A program made the position numbers and the translations under genes. A stretch of 64,000 bases of DNA, taken from the NCBI RefSeq assembly GCF_002967075.1, contig NZ_PUGE01000003.1:62001-126000 (forward strand). The letters run 5' to 3'. Shown here one piece after another: positions 35,124-43,214 of the stretch. A model generated the notes under the pieces. The model made no database searches, was not told the DNA's origin, and worked only from the letters and a program-made list of their open reading frames with translations. Source of the DNA: Corynebacterium sp. J010B-136 (GTDB lineage Bacteria > Actinomycetota > Actinomycetes > Mycobacteriales > Mycobacteriaceae). Each line of letters begins with the position of its first letter. Positions within the stretch are counted from its first letter, which is position 1.

Positions 35124-35909
35124 ATGACCTTTACTTTATTGCCCGCAGTAGATGTTGTTGACGGCCAGGCCGTCCGCTTGGACCAAGGAGAGGCCGGAAC
35201 CGAAAAGTCTTATGGCACCCCATTGGAATCGGCGCTGAAATGGCAGGAGCAAGGTGCACAGTGGCTGCACTTTGTGGACTTGGATGCGGCGTTTAACCGC
35301 GGCTCCAACCATGAGCTGATGGCAGAGGTTATTTCTAACCTGGACATCAAGGTAGAGCTCACCGGCGGTATCCGTGATGATGCATCGTTAGAGCGTGCAT
35401 TGGATACCGGCGTGCAGCGGGTCAATATTGGTACGGCGGCCCTAGAAAACCCTGAGTGGATCGCGGGCGTGTTGGCAGAATACGGCGAGAAGATTGCTGT
35501 GGATATCGCCGTTCGCAATATCGATGGCCAGTGGCGTACCCGCGGCAATGGCTGGGTCTCTGATGGTGGCGACCTGTGGGAAGTACTTGAGCGCCTCGAC
35601 GCAGCAGGATGCAGCCGCTTTGTCGTCACCGATGTCTCTAAAGATGGCACCCTAACGGGGCCAAATGTCGAGCTTTTGCGTGATGTTGCCATGGCCACTG
35701 ATGCCAAGATTGTCGCCTCCGGTGGCATTTCGACCTTGGATGATGTTGTGGAGCTGGCGCGCTATGAAAATGAAGGCATCGACTCGGCGATCATTGGCAA
35801 AGCTTTATATGAAGGCCGCTTCGATCTCGCGACAGCGCTTGACGCAGTGACTAAGGTAGAGCCATTACCGGAAGAAACCCCCATTGATTTGCTGGAGTCT
35901 CGCGAATGA
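35124..35909 (+). CDS. hisA: ProFAR isomerase
   Basis: 261 residues, (beta/alpha)8 barrel that isomerises ProFAR to PRFAR. The general base Asp lies in [20 protein letters not shown] and the general acid Asp in [19 protein letters not shown]; phosphate sites are [16 protein letters not shown] and [16 protein letters not shown]. In mycobacteria the orthologue PriA also does the TrpF reaction; corynebacteria usually carry a separate TrpF domain, so a HisA-only role is assumed. It overlaps the next gene by 4 bp (ATGA). Confidence 0.95.
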   Translation: MTFTLLPAVDVVDGQAVRLDQGEAGTEKSYGTPLESALKWQEQGAQWLHFVDLDAAFNRGSNHELMAEVISNLDIKVELTGGIRDDASLERALDTGVQRVNIGTAALENPEWIAGVLAEYGEKIAVDIAVRNIDGQWRTRGNGWVSDGGDLWEVLERLDAAGCSRFVVTDVSKDGTLTGPNVELLRDVAMATDAKIVASGGISTLDDVVELARYENEGIDSAIIGKALYEGRFDLATALDAVTKVEPLPEETPIDLLESRE

Positions 35910-36697
35910 CCTCACCGCTAGAGCTGGTTGCCATTGCTGAAGCCGTGGTTGATGATGTCGAACAATTTTTCATCGATGGCTTAGGCGCCCCACCCGCTAG
36001 GTTTAAAGGCGAGGGTGATTTTGCCACCGAAGTAGATTTGGCTATCGAAGCCCATCTGCGCAGTTCGCTCACCCAGCTCACCGGCATTCCAGTCTATGGC
36101 GAAGAAGGCGGCGGTGAGGCTGACTTAAATCAGACCGCGTGGGTTGTGGATCCAGTTGATGGCACTGCGAACTATGCCGCGGGCAATCCTTTGTGCGGCA
36201 CGGTGGTTTCTTTGGTGCATGAGGCGCGACCTATTGTGGCGATTGCTAATTTCCCGCTGATCAAGAGGCGTCTGGTCGCCGCTGAGGGAATGGAGCTGCG
36301 CACCCTAGGTGGCTTGGAGTCCGGCTTTGGCGGTGGGGAAGATGCCCTGCCTTTTGAAGATTCCCGCGGGCACATTGGGTGTTCTTCGCATCTGCCCACG
36401 CCGCTTTTCGATGACCTCCGCAGCGTCGGCTTGCGCCCACGCATGACCGGCTCGGTGTGTTTGGATTCAGCATTCGTTGCGCAAGGTGTTTTTGACGGCG
36501 CGGTGAACTTTTCTCCGCACCCGTGGGATAACGCCGCGGGCGCACTGTTTATCCAGGCAGTCGGCGGAGTTGCCACTGATCCTGAAGGCAACCCCTGGAC
36601 GGCCTTTTCGCATGGCCTAGTGGTCGGCACGGAACAGGTCCATGCCACCATCCTTGATTCCATCAAGCGTACTGGCGTGGGAACCCGCCAGGTATAG
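35906..36697 (+). CDS. impA: inositol monophosphatase-family protein (ImpA type)
   Basis: 263 residues of the FIG/IMPase phosphatase superfamily. Metal motifs are [34 protein letters not shown] and the C-terminal [17 protein letters not shown]. It overlaps hisA by 4 bp and sits in the histidine operon, where C. glutamicum has impA; there the real histidinol-phosphate phosphatase is HisN, encoded elsewhere, and ImpA plays at most a minor part. Here the pathway still needs a histidinol-phosphate phosphatase because HisB is monofunctional, so either ImpA or an unseen HisN supplies it. Confidence 0.88.
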   Translation: MTSPLELVAIAEAVVDDVEQFFIDGLGAPPARFKGEGDFATEVDLAIEAHLRSSLTQLTGIPVYGEEGGGEADLNQTAWVVDPVDGTANYAAGNPLCGTVVSLVHEARPIVAIANFPLIKRRLVAAEGMELRTLGGLESGFGGGEDALPFEDSRGHIGCSSHLPTPLFDDLRSVGLRPRMTGSVCLDSAFVAQGVFDGAVNFSPHPWDNAAGALFIQAVGGVATDPEGNPWTAFSHGLVVGTEQVHATILDSIKRTGVGTRQV

Positions 36698-36732
36698 ATT
36701 TAGAACAGAACTTATTTTAAAAGGAGCTTGCC

Positions 36733-37494
36733 ATGGCTGTGGCAATTCGCGTTATTCCGTGCCTCGATGTTGATCAGGGCCGTGTTGTTAAAGGCGTGAA
36801 CTTTGAAAACCTGCGCGATGCTGGGGATCCAGTCGAACTTGCGCAACGCTATAACGAACTCGGCGCAGATGAACTGACCTTCTTGGATGTCTCTGCTTCC
36901 AAGCACGGACGCGGAACCATGTTGGATGTGGTGCGCCGTACCGCCGACCAGGTCTTTATCCCGCTAACCGTCGGTGGTGGAGTGCGCTCAGCTGACGATG
37001 TTCGCGAGTTGCTGCGTGCCGGTGCCGACAAGGTCTCCGTTAATACCTCTGCGATTGCACGTCCAGAGCTTTTGCGCGAGCTGGCTGATATCTTCGGCTC
37101 GCAATGCATCGTGTTATCTGTTGACGCGCGCCGTTCTTCCGAACAGCCATCTGGTTATGAAGTCACCACGCACGGTGGCACCAAGTCCGCAGGTTTAGAT
37201 GCTTTGGAATGGGCACGTCGCGGCGAAGAGCTGGGAGTGGGTGAGATTTTGCTGAACTCCATGGACGGCGATGGCACACGAAACGGCTTTGACATTGAGA
37301 TGCTCAAGGCCGTGCGCGAAGTAGTCACGGTTCCTGTCATTGCTTCCGGTGGTGCAGGCAAAGCCGCCGATTTTCCACCAGCTGTCGAAGCCGGTGCACA
37401 AGCTGTGCTGGCAGCTTCTATTTTCCACTTCCAGGAAGTGACGATTGCCGAAGTAAAGCAAAAGCTTTCACATGCCGGATATGAGGTGCGCTAG
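36733..37494 (+). CDS. hisF: imidazole glycerol phosphate synthase, cyclase subunit
   Basis: 253 residues, (beta/alpha)8 barrel that uses ammonia from HisH to turn PRFAR into imidazole glycerol phosphate and AICAR. The catalytic aspartates are in [17 protein letters not shown] (near residue 11) and [11 protein letters not shown] (near residue 130); phosphate loops are [16 protein letters not shown] and [21 protein letters not shown] precedes the ATG after a 35-bp gap. hisI starts on the last base of its stop codon. Confidence 0.97.
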   Translation: MAVAIRVIPCLDVDQGRVVKGVNFENLRDAGDPVELAQRYNELGADELTFLDVSASKHGRGTMLDVVRRTADQVFIPLTVGGGVRSADDVRELLRAGADKVSVNTSAIARPELLRELADIFGSQCIVLSVDARRSSEQPSGYEVTTHGGTKSAGLDALEWARRGEELGVGEILLNSMDGDGTRNGFDIEMLKAVREVVTVPVIASGGAGKAADFPPAVEAGAQAVLAASIFHFQEVTIAEVKQKLSHAGYEVR

Positions 37495-37880
37495 TGACAA
37501 ATAACACGGCTGGGCCAGCAGACTATGACCTGGCGCCGGATATTGCAGCGCGTTTAAAGCGCAACGAACAAGGTTTGGTTCCTGCAATTGTGCAGGCAGA
37601 GACCGGCGAAGTGCTGATGATGGCGTGGATGGATGACCACGCGCTGGCGCATTCTTTGCTTACCCGCAAGGGCACGTATTTTTCTCGTTCACGCAATGAA
37701 TATTGGGTGAAAGGGGAGACCTCTGGCAATGTACAAGAGGTAATCGGTGCACGACTAGATTGTGATGGCGACACCATTTTGCTGACGGTCCGTCAGTCCG
37801 GTGGTGCCTGCCATACGGGTGATCGGACCTGCTTTGATGCAGATGATTTGCTTTCCCCACAACCTAAGAATCCTTCTTAA
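37494..37880 (+). CDS. hisI: phosphoribosyl-AMP cyclohydrolase
   Basis: 128 residues; hydrolytically opens the adenine ring of [25 protein letters not shown] and [18 protein letters not shown] are the family blocks; the metal-binding cysteines lie in [20 protein letters not shown] and DRTCF. It is monofunctional, without the HisE domain, so hisE must be elsewhere. The GTG start overlaps the hisF stop (TAGTG). It is the last his gene here, followed 17 bp later by the trp-region membrane protein. Confidence 0.96.
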   Translation: MTNNTAGPADYDLAPDIAARLKRNEQGLVPAIVQAETGEVLMMAWMDDHALAHSLLTRKGTYFSRSRNEYWVKGETSGNVQEVIGARLDCDGDTILLTVRQSGGACHTGDRTCFDADDLLSPQPKNPS

Positions 37881-37897
37881 GGAGAAGTGATCTTTTT

Positions 37898-38533
37898 ATG
37901 GGCAGGCGTATTGGCCCCCTACTTTTTGCCATAGCCGCGATTGTCTTGTGGCTGTCTTCCCGCGCTACCTGGGTTACAGCGCACGTAGAAGATGAACTTT
38001 CAGGCGCGCAGACTTTGCCTTTGATCGGCAGCTTCTGGTCCTTAGAGCTCATGGGCCTAACACTGCTGCTTTTGGCAGGCGTGCTTGCGGGTCTTGCTTT
38101 GCGCCGAATTGGTCGCCGCATCGTCGGCATCATTGCCGCCCTAGCCGGCGCCGCGGTGGCGTGGGGGCCGCTGCAATTGCTTACCCGCGGTGCTGATCCA
38201 CAGCGCGCGCAGAACTTGCTGCAAGCAAGTGAAGCTAATCAAAATGCCGTGGACAATGTCACCATTTCCTCCTGGGCGCAGGTGGTTTCTGTCGATGTTG
38301 CCCAGCTTGGTCCCATCTGCGCGGTAGCGGCTGGCGCTGCCGCAGTATTCGGTGGTGTGCTTTTGGCGATGCAGCCGGGGGTAGACAAACCCCGTTCCCA
38401 CAAGTATGAGACTTCGGCCGCGCGTGAAGAGGCTTTGGCCGAAGACCTGCGCAATTCCCCGGATTCTGGGCGCGTGATGTGGGATGCTCTCGATGCAGAT
38501 ATCGATCCCACGGATTTGCCCCACCAGAAATAG
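37898..38533 (+). CDS. trp-region conserved membrane protein (TIGR02234/Trp_oprn_chp type)
   Basis: 211 residues with three to four hydrophobic helices (about 6-21 LLFAIAAIVLWLSSRA, 50-71 LMGLTLLLLAGVLAGLALRR, 74-96 and 136-157 GPICAVAAGAAAVFGGVLLA). An actinobacterial membrane protein usually found beside tryptophan genes. In M. tuberculosis the related gene lies directly before trpC. Here it joins hisI and the degenerate trpC paralogue and is preceded by AAGGAG. Its function is unknown. Confidence 0.82.
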   Translation: MGRRIGPLLFAIAAIVLWLSSRATWVTAHVEDELSGAQTLPLIGSFWSLELMGLTLLLLAGVLAGLALRRIGRRIVGIIAALAGAAVAWGPLQLLTRGADPQRAQNLLQASEANQNAVDNVTISSWAQVVSVDVAQLGPICAVAAGAAAVFGGVLLAMQPGVDKPRSHKYETSAAREEALAEDLRNSPDSGRVMWDALDADIDPTDLPHQK

Positions 38534-38623
38534 TGGACGATTTCATTTTCCATAGCTTCAACCGATAACCTAGATGTGATTTAGACTTCATTTATCTTGA
38601 CTTCGGAAACGGGAGGTGTGCCA

Positions 38624-39451
38624 GTGCCAGCCCCGATTGCTGTGGAAAATATTTTGCGCGCAGCTCTTGATGATGTCGCAGCTCGCGAGGCAGTGGTGTC
38701 CTTCCAAGATGTTAAAGCCCGCTCGCGCAGCATGGCTCCACCGCGTGATGCACGCGCCGCGCTATTGCGTACTGGCTGCTCAGTAATTACCGAATTAAAA
38801 CGCGCAGTGCCTTTCAAAGGACCAATCGCTAACCTTGAATCGCCGCAGGCGATGGCAAGCCTTGCCACCAAGCTTGAAGAAGTCGGGGTGCACCTGATGG
38901 CATGTCAGACCGAAAGGCGCCGGTTCCACGGCTCTTTAGAAGATATGGCAGCAGCGCGCGAAGCCACAACCGTGCCCATGGTCTGCCGCGATGTCATCGT
39001 GGACCCGTATCAAATCCATGAGGCACGATGTTATGGCGCAGATGTTGTCACCTTGCAGGTCGCTGTCTTAGAACAAGCCCGCTTGGAATCTCTCCTAGAT
39101 CGCACAGAATCTTTAGGGATGGTCGCACTGTTAGAAGTGCGCGACCCACAAGAAGTTGACCGCGCCATTCAAGCCGGGGGAACGGTAGTAGGTGTGAATG
39201 CGTGGTCGGTGACATCGGATGAGCTGCATCGAGAATCTTTTGCGGATATCGTGCCGGGGTTGCCAGAAAGCGTCATCCGCATTGCCGTGGGTGGGGTTCA
39301 GACTTCGAAAGAATTATTAAAGTACGCATCCTTTGGGGCGGATGCCATCATGGTCGGGGAATCAGTAATGACAGCGCAAAGCCCATCGGCTATGGCGCGC
39401 AGCTTGGTCGCTACAGGCCAGCACCCAGCGTGCCCATCGCGCAAGGTCTAG
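38624..39451 (+). CDS. indole-3-glycerol-phosphate synthase paralogue with substituted active-site residues
   Basis: 275 residues from the GTG at 38624, chosen because GGGAGG lies 7 nt upstream; an earlier in-frame TTG (38597) lacks one. The fold is clearly [64 protein letters not shown]. Glu57, Lys59, Glu171 and Asn192 match catalytic positions, but the general-acid lysine before DF(I/V)(I/V)DPYQ is Arg122 (CRDV for CKDF), the ESG phosphate/active serine is replaced by VGG (222-224), and the Arg after GxNN is Trp. Full TrpC activity is therefore doubtful. In C. glutamicum the working TrpC is fused to TrpF elsewhere. It may be a divergent enzyme or a decayed duplicate. Confidence 0.85.
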   Translation: MPAPIAVENILRAALDDVAAREAVVSFQDVKARSRSMAPPRDARAALLRTGCSVITELKRAVPFKGPIANLESPQAMASLATKLEEVGVHLMACQTERRRFHGSLEDMAAAREATTVPMVCRDVIVDPYQIHEARCYGADVVTLQVAVLEQARLESLLDRTESLGMVALLEVRDPQEVDRAIQAGGTVVGVNAWSVTSDELHRESFADIVPGLPESVIRIAVGGVQTSKELLKYASFGADAIMVGESVMTAQSPSAMARSLVATGQHPACPSRKV

Positions 39452-39488
39452 TGCCAAAGGTCTATTCGTTTGTGGCACACTGAAGCAT

Positions 39489-40442
39489 GTGCAAACGATG
39501 ATTTTGGCTAATATTCCCTCCCCGCCGCAAGGCGTGTGGCACCTTGGACCGCTTCCCATTCGCGCTTATGCCCTGTGCATTATCGTCGGTATTTTAGTTG
39601 CGCTGTGGTTAACGCAGCGTCGCTATACCGCGATGGGCGGCAACTCCGACACGGTGTGGGATGCCGCCATCGTCATCATCCCCGCCGGCATTATTGGCGG
39701 GCGAATCTACCACGTCGCCACTGATTACGATAAGTATTTCTGCGCTGACTGTAACCCCGTGGATGCGTTAAAAATTACCAACGGTGGACTGGGCATCTGG
39801 GGTGCGGTGGCACTCGGAACCATCGCTGTGTGGGTGATGTTTAAAGTCAAGGGCATCCCGCTAGGTCCCTTCGCTGATGCCGTGGCACCGGGCTTGGTGC
39901 TCGCACAGGGGATTGGCCGACTGGGTAACTGGTTTAACCAGGAACTCTACGGCGCAGAGACTACCGTTCCGTGGGCGCTGGATATCTACTACCGCGTGGA
40001 CGAAGCTGGACGCAATGCGCCGGTATCAGGTGTCTCAACCGGTGAGGTTATCGCGTCTGTGCACCCAACATTTCTCTACGAGCTGATCTGGAATGTTTTA
40101 GTCTGCCTCTTTTTGCTGTGGGCACACAAAGCCTGGAAGCTCGGCCACGGCCGCGTCTTCGCGCTGTATGTCGCAGGCTACACGCTGGGCCGATTCTTCA
40201 TTGAAAATATGCGCGCCGATGAAGCGACCATGATCTTTGGATTCCGCATCAACGCGATTGTCTCCGTCATCGTCTTTATCATCGCCGTCATTGTCTTCCT
40301 GAGCCTCAAGAAAGGACAGGAAACACCGGAGGAAGTCGATCCGAAATACCACGCCAAGCTCGCAGCAGAAAAAGAAACCGCCGCAGAGGGGCTGGAGAGC
40401 TCGAGCGCTAGTGAAAACCCGCATCCATATCCAAAACAGTAA
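39489..40442 (+). CDS. lgt: prolipoprotein diacylglyceryl transferase
   Basis: 317 residues, seven hydrophobic segments. Lgt attaches diacylglycerol to the lipobox cysteine of prolipoproteins. The signature [20 protein letters not shown] and [20 protein letters not shown] are present, with [18 protein letters not shown] at the start. The C-terminal charged tail (residues about 275-317) is longer than in E. coli. The GTG start at 39489 is assumed; an ATG at 39498 is an alternative. It follows trpC and precedes pyk as in mycobacteria. Works with LspA, encoded at 6912. Confidence 0.95.
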   Translation: MQTMILANIPSPPQGVWHLGPLPIRAYALCIIVGILVALWLTQRRYTAMGGNSDTVWDAAIVIIPAGIIGGRIYHVATDYDKYFCADCNPVDALKITNGGLGIWGAVALGTIAVWVMFKVKGIPLGPFADAVAPGLVLAQGIGRLGNWFNQELYGAETTVPWALDIYYRVDEAGRNAPVSGVSTGEVIASVHPTFLYELIWNVLVCLFLLWAHKAWKLGHGRVFALYVAGYTLGRFFIENMRADEATMIFGFRINAIVSVIVFIIAVIVFLSLKKGQETPEEVDPKYHAKLAAEKETAAEGLESSSASENPHPYPKQ

Positions 40443-40580
40443 ATGAGTCCTACCGGGTACTTTTGTTTCTGTTTGATTCTTTTTGCCTTGTTGGTGGCGA
40501 AAGCAGTAGCAGCAGCTGTAAAACACGGGTAAGTTGGGACACGTTGAATACCGCTAGAGATAAAGAGGTAAGGCACTCAT

Positions 40581-41999
40581 ATGCTGGATAGAAGAACAAA
40601 AATTGTCTGTACTCTGGGCCCCGCTGTCGCCAGCGAGGACGCCATTTTACGTCTTGTTCAAGACGGCATGAATGTTGCCCGTCTTAACTTCTCCCACGGC
40701 GACCACTCCGATCATGAACAGAACTACCACTGGGTACGTTCTGCAACCGACGCTACCGGCCGTGCAGTGGGTATCCTGGCGGACTTGCAAGGCCCGAAGA
40801 TCCGTCTGGGACGCTTTGTTAATGGCGCGGAACAGTGGGATAACGATGAAATCGTGCGCATTACCGTCGAGGATGTCGAAGGCACCCACGATCGTGTCTC
40901 CACGACCTATAAGAATCTCGCGAAGGATGCCAAGCCGGGCGATCGCCTGCTTATCGATGACGGCAAGGTAGCCATTGAGTGCATCGAGGTCGACGGCAAC
41001 GATGTTGTCTGCCGCGTGACCGAAGGCGGACCAGTTTCTAACAACAAGGGCGTATCTTTGCCAGGCATGGATATTTCCGTGCCAGCGTTGAGTGAGAAGG
41101 ATATCGCGGACCTGCGCTTTGCTTTGAAGCTGGGCGTAGACTTTATCGCTTTGTCTTTCGTGCGTTCTCCTGCTGATATTGACCTGGTTCACGCCATCAT
41201 GGATGAAGAAGGCCGCCGTGTGCCGGTCATCGCGAAGCTGGAAAAGCCTGAAGCGGTTGACGCGCTTGAATCCATCATCTTGGCCTTCGACGCCGTCATG
41301 GTTGCTCGTGGTGACCTAGGCGTTGAGGTCCCACTGGAGCAGGTTCCACTGGTACAAAAGCGTGCCGTGCAGATTGCTCGCGAGAATGCGAAGCCCGTCA
41401 TCGTGGCAACCCAGATGCTGGATTCCATGATTGAAAACTCCCGCCCAACTCGCGCGGAGGCATCGGATGTCGCGAACGCGGTACTCGATGGCGCAGATGC
41501 CGTCATGCTCTCTGGTGAGACTTCTGTGGGCGTTGACCCGCACAACGTGGTGCGCACCATGGCGCGCATCGTGCAGCGTGCAGAGACCGATGGCCGCGTG
41601 CCACCGCTGTCGCATGTTCCACGCACCAAGCGTGGCGTAATTTCCTACTCGGCGCGTGATATTGCTGAGCGTCTGAATGCCAAGGCAATCGTAGCTTTCA
41701 CCACCTCTGGTGATACAGCTAAGCGCGTGGCTCGTTTGCACTCGCACTTGCCGCTGTTGGTCTTTACTCCACATGAAGCCGTGCGTTCCCAGCTCGCGCT
41801 GACTTGGGGTGCGCAGACCTTCTTGACCAAGGATGTGGAATCCACCGACGCCATGATGTTGGCGATGGATAAGGCACTGCTGGAAATGGAAGACTACGAA
41901 GAAGGCGACCTGGTTGTCGTTGTAGCTGGTACCCCAGCTGGTATTGCTGGAAATACCAACATGATTCATGCGCACGAACTTGGCGAAGACGTTAGCTAA
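40581..41999 (+). CDS. pyk: pyruvate kinase
   Basis: 472 residues; converts phosphoenolpyruvate and ADP to pyruvate and ATP in glycolysis. RRTKIVCTLGPAV, the active-site lysine in VIAKLEKPEAVD, the metal-binding MVARGDLGVEVPLEQVP and MLSGETSVGVDP are all present, with the B domain between residues about 70-170 and the C domain at the end. AGGTAAGG precedes the ATG. Downstream lies a strong hairpin terminator shared with the convergent PrpF-family gene. Confidence 0.97.
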   Translation: MLDRRTKIVCTLGPAVASEDAILRLVQDGMNVARLNFSHGDHSDHEQNYHWVRSATDATGRAVGILADLQGPKIRLGRFVNGAEQWDNDEIVRITVEDVEGTHDRVSTTYKNLAKDAKPGDRLLIDDGKVAIECIEVDGNDVVCRVTEGGPVSNNKGVSLPGMDISVPALSEKDIADLRFALKLGVDFIALSFVRSPADIDLVHAIMDEEGRRVPVIAKLEKPEAVDALESIILAFDAVMVARGDLGVEVPLEQVPLVQKRAVQIARENAKPVIVATQMLDSMIENSRPTRAEASDVANAVLDGADAVMLSGETSVGVDPHNVVRTMARIVQRAETDGRVPPLSHVPRTKRGVISYSARDIAERLNAKAIVAFTTSGDTAKRVARLHSHLPLLVFTPHEAVRSQLALTWGAQTFLTKDVESTDAMMLAMDKALLEMEDYEEGDLVVVVAGTPAGIAGNTNMIHAHELGEDVS

Positions 42000-42013
42000 T
42001 CATCGCCTCGTTT

Positions 42014-42046
42014 AAAGCCGCTAGCTCACTGTGAGTTAGCGGCTTT
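42014..42046. terminator. bidirectional terminator between pyk and the PrpF-family gene
   Basis: Near-perfect 15-bp stem from AAAGCC (42014) to GGCTTT (42046) with one G-T pair and a 3-nt loop. Its right arm covers the stop codon of the convergent PrpF-family gene, so that gene ends inside the terminator. Confidence 0.8.
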
Positions 42047-43157
42047 AGTGTTGCGTGGGGGAAGTTTCTAGCGGAACCTGGCCGCGCATAAGTATGCGTG
42101 CGGTGCGAATCAGGGAGGTTGATGTCAGCTCGCCGTTGTCGTAGTTCGCCGCAGCGATAACCGCACCGGAAGGCGTGCCCAGGCGGGTATGGGTGCGCTG
42201 GCCCGTAATCTCGGAAACCACCGTGCCAGGTACTGCAGCGGCTGCAGCAAGACACATCGCTCCCGTGCCTGGAACCGCGAGGTGAGCTTTGCCCATGGAA
42301 ATCATGCGCACCATGATGTCGACAGACTCGGCATCTAATTGCGAGCCATCCAAGATGGTCGAATTTTGCGGCCGCGCAACAAGCGCAATCTTGGGCACCA
42401 CCTCAGGGCATGTGGAAAAGCCCATGGCTTGTGCGCCTGCTTGTCGCAATCGTTCGAGCAATGACATCAAGGGCTTATTCGCGTCGATGGCTGAAGGAAG
42501 CTCTGTACCAGTTAGTCCGACATCGTCCGCGCGCACAATGACAACGGGCAAGGTGGAATCCACCAAGGACACGGTAATTGCCGCGCCATCGTGATCGAAG
42601 ACGGTAGTAGGAGAACCAGTGGGCAAAAGCCCTGCGGTACGGCTGCCAGCAGGATGCGGATAGGTCAAGGTAATGGCAGATCCGGTGCCAGCAACCCCGG
42701 GCAGTTCCACATCACCGGAGATTGCCGCGCGACCATCTTTGACCTCCAAGCCCACTTTTACTGTCTTGGACGTGTTGGTATTAAACAGAGTAAATTCTTG
42801 AGTGCCATCGTCGGAGTCAATGATGCCGGCTTCCAGCGCAAAAGGCACAACACCTGAGGACAGGTTGCCGCAATTGCCCGAATAATCAATGTGCGCGGTA
42901 CCGACTTCGACTTGGCCGAAGGTGTAATCCACATCAATACCTTCATGCGCGCTGGCTTCAACCAACATGACCTTAGATAGCGAGGAGATCCCGCCGCCCA
43001 TGCCGTTGAGCTGGCGTCCATGCGGGTCCGGGGAGCCCATGAAAAGACATAACGCAGCGTCCCTTTCCGCTTCATCAGCTGGTAGGTCGGCTGCGTTAAA
43101 GAATAGCCCCTTGCTGGTGCCACCCCGAATAAAGCAGGTATTAATCCAATCGGTCAT
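42045..43157 (-). CDS. PrpF-family isomerase/tautomerase
   Basis: About 370 residues of the PrpF/diaminopimelate-epimerase-fold family, which isomerises aconitates or tautomerises oxalomesaconate-like substrates. WINTCFIRGGTSKGLFFNA is the conserved opening, DYSGNCGNLSSGVVPFALE holds the first active-site cysteine region and GKAHLAVPGTGAMCLAAAAA is a later conserved block. I start it at the ATG at 43157 (MTDWIN) because TACAGT (43165-43170) lies exactly 7 nt upstream; an in-frame ATG at 43163 would be cut off from this promoter. Neighbouring genes give no pathway; substrate unknown. Confidence 0.82.
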   Translation of the reverse strand: MTDWINTCFIRGGTSKGLFFNAADLPADEAERDAALCLFMGSPDPHGRQLNGMGGGISSLSKVMLVEASAHEGIDVDYTFGQVEVGTAHIDYSGNCGNLSSGVVPFALEAGIIDSDDGTQEFTLFNTNTSKTVKVGLEVKDGRAAISGDVELPGVAGTGSAITLTYPHPAGSRTAGLLPTGSPTTVFDHDGAAITVSLVDSTLPVVIVRADDVGLTGTELPSAIDANKPLMSLLERLRQAGAQAMGFSTCPEVVPKIALVARPQNSTILDGSQLDAESVDIMVRMISMGKAHLAVPGTGAMCLAAAAAVPGTVVSEITGQRTHTRLGTPSGAVIAAANYDNGELTSTSLIRTARILMRGQVPLETSPTQH

Positions 43158-43164
43158 GGACATT

Positions 43165-43170
43165 ACTGTA
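43165..43170 (-). promoter_or_regulatory. -10 box of the PrpF-family gene, leaderless type
   Basis: TACAGT on the minus strand, exactly 7 nt before the ATG at 43157. It decides the start codon against the ATG at 43163. Confidence 0.4.
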
Positions 43171-43214
43171 GCGGTGGAAAACCCACCGCGTGAGTAATTC
43201 GGAACTAAACTATT

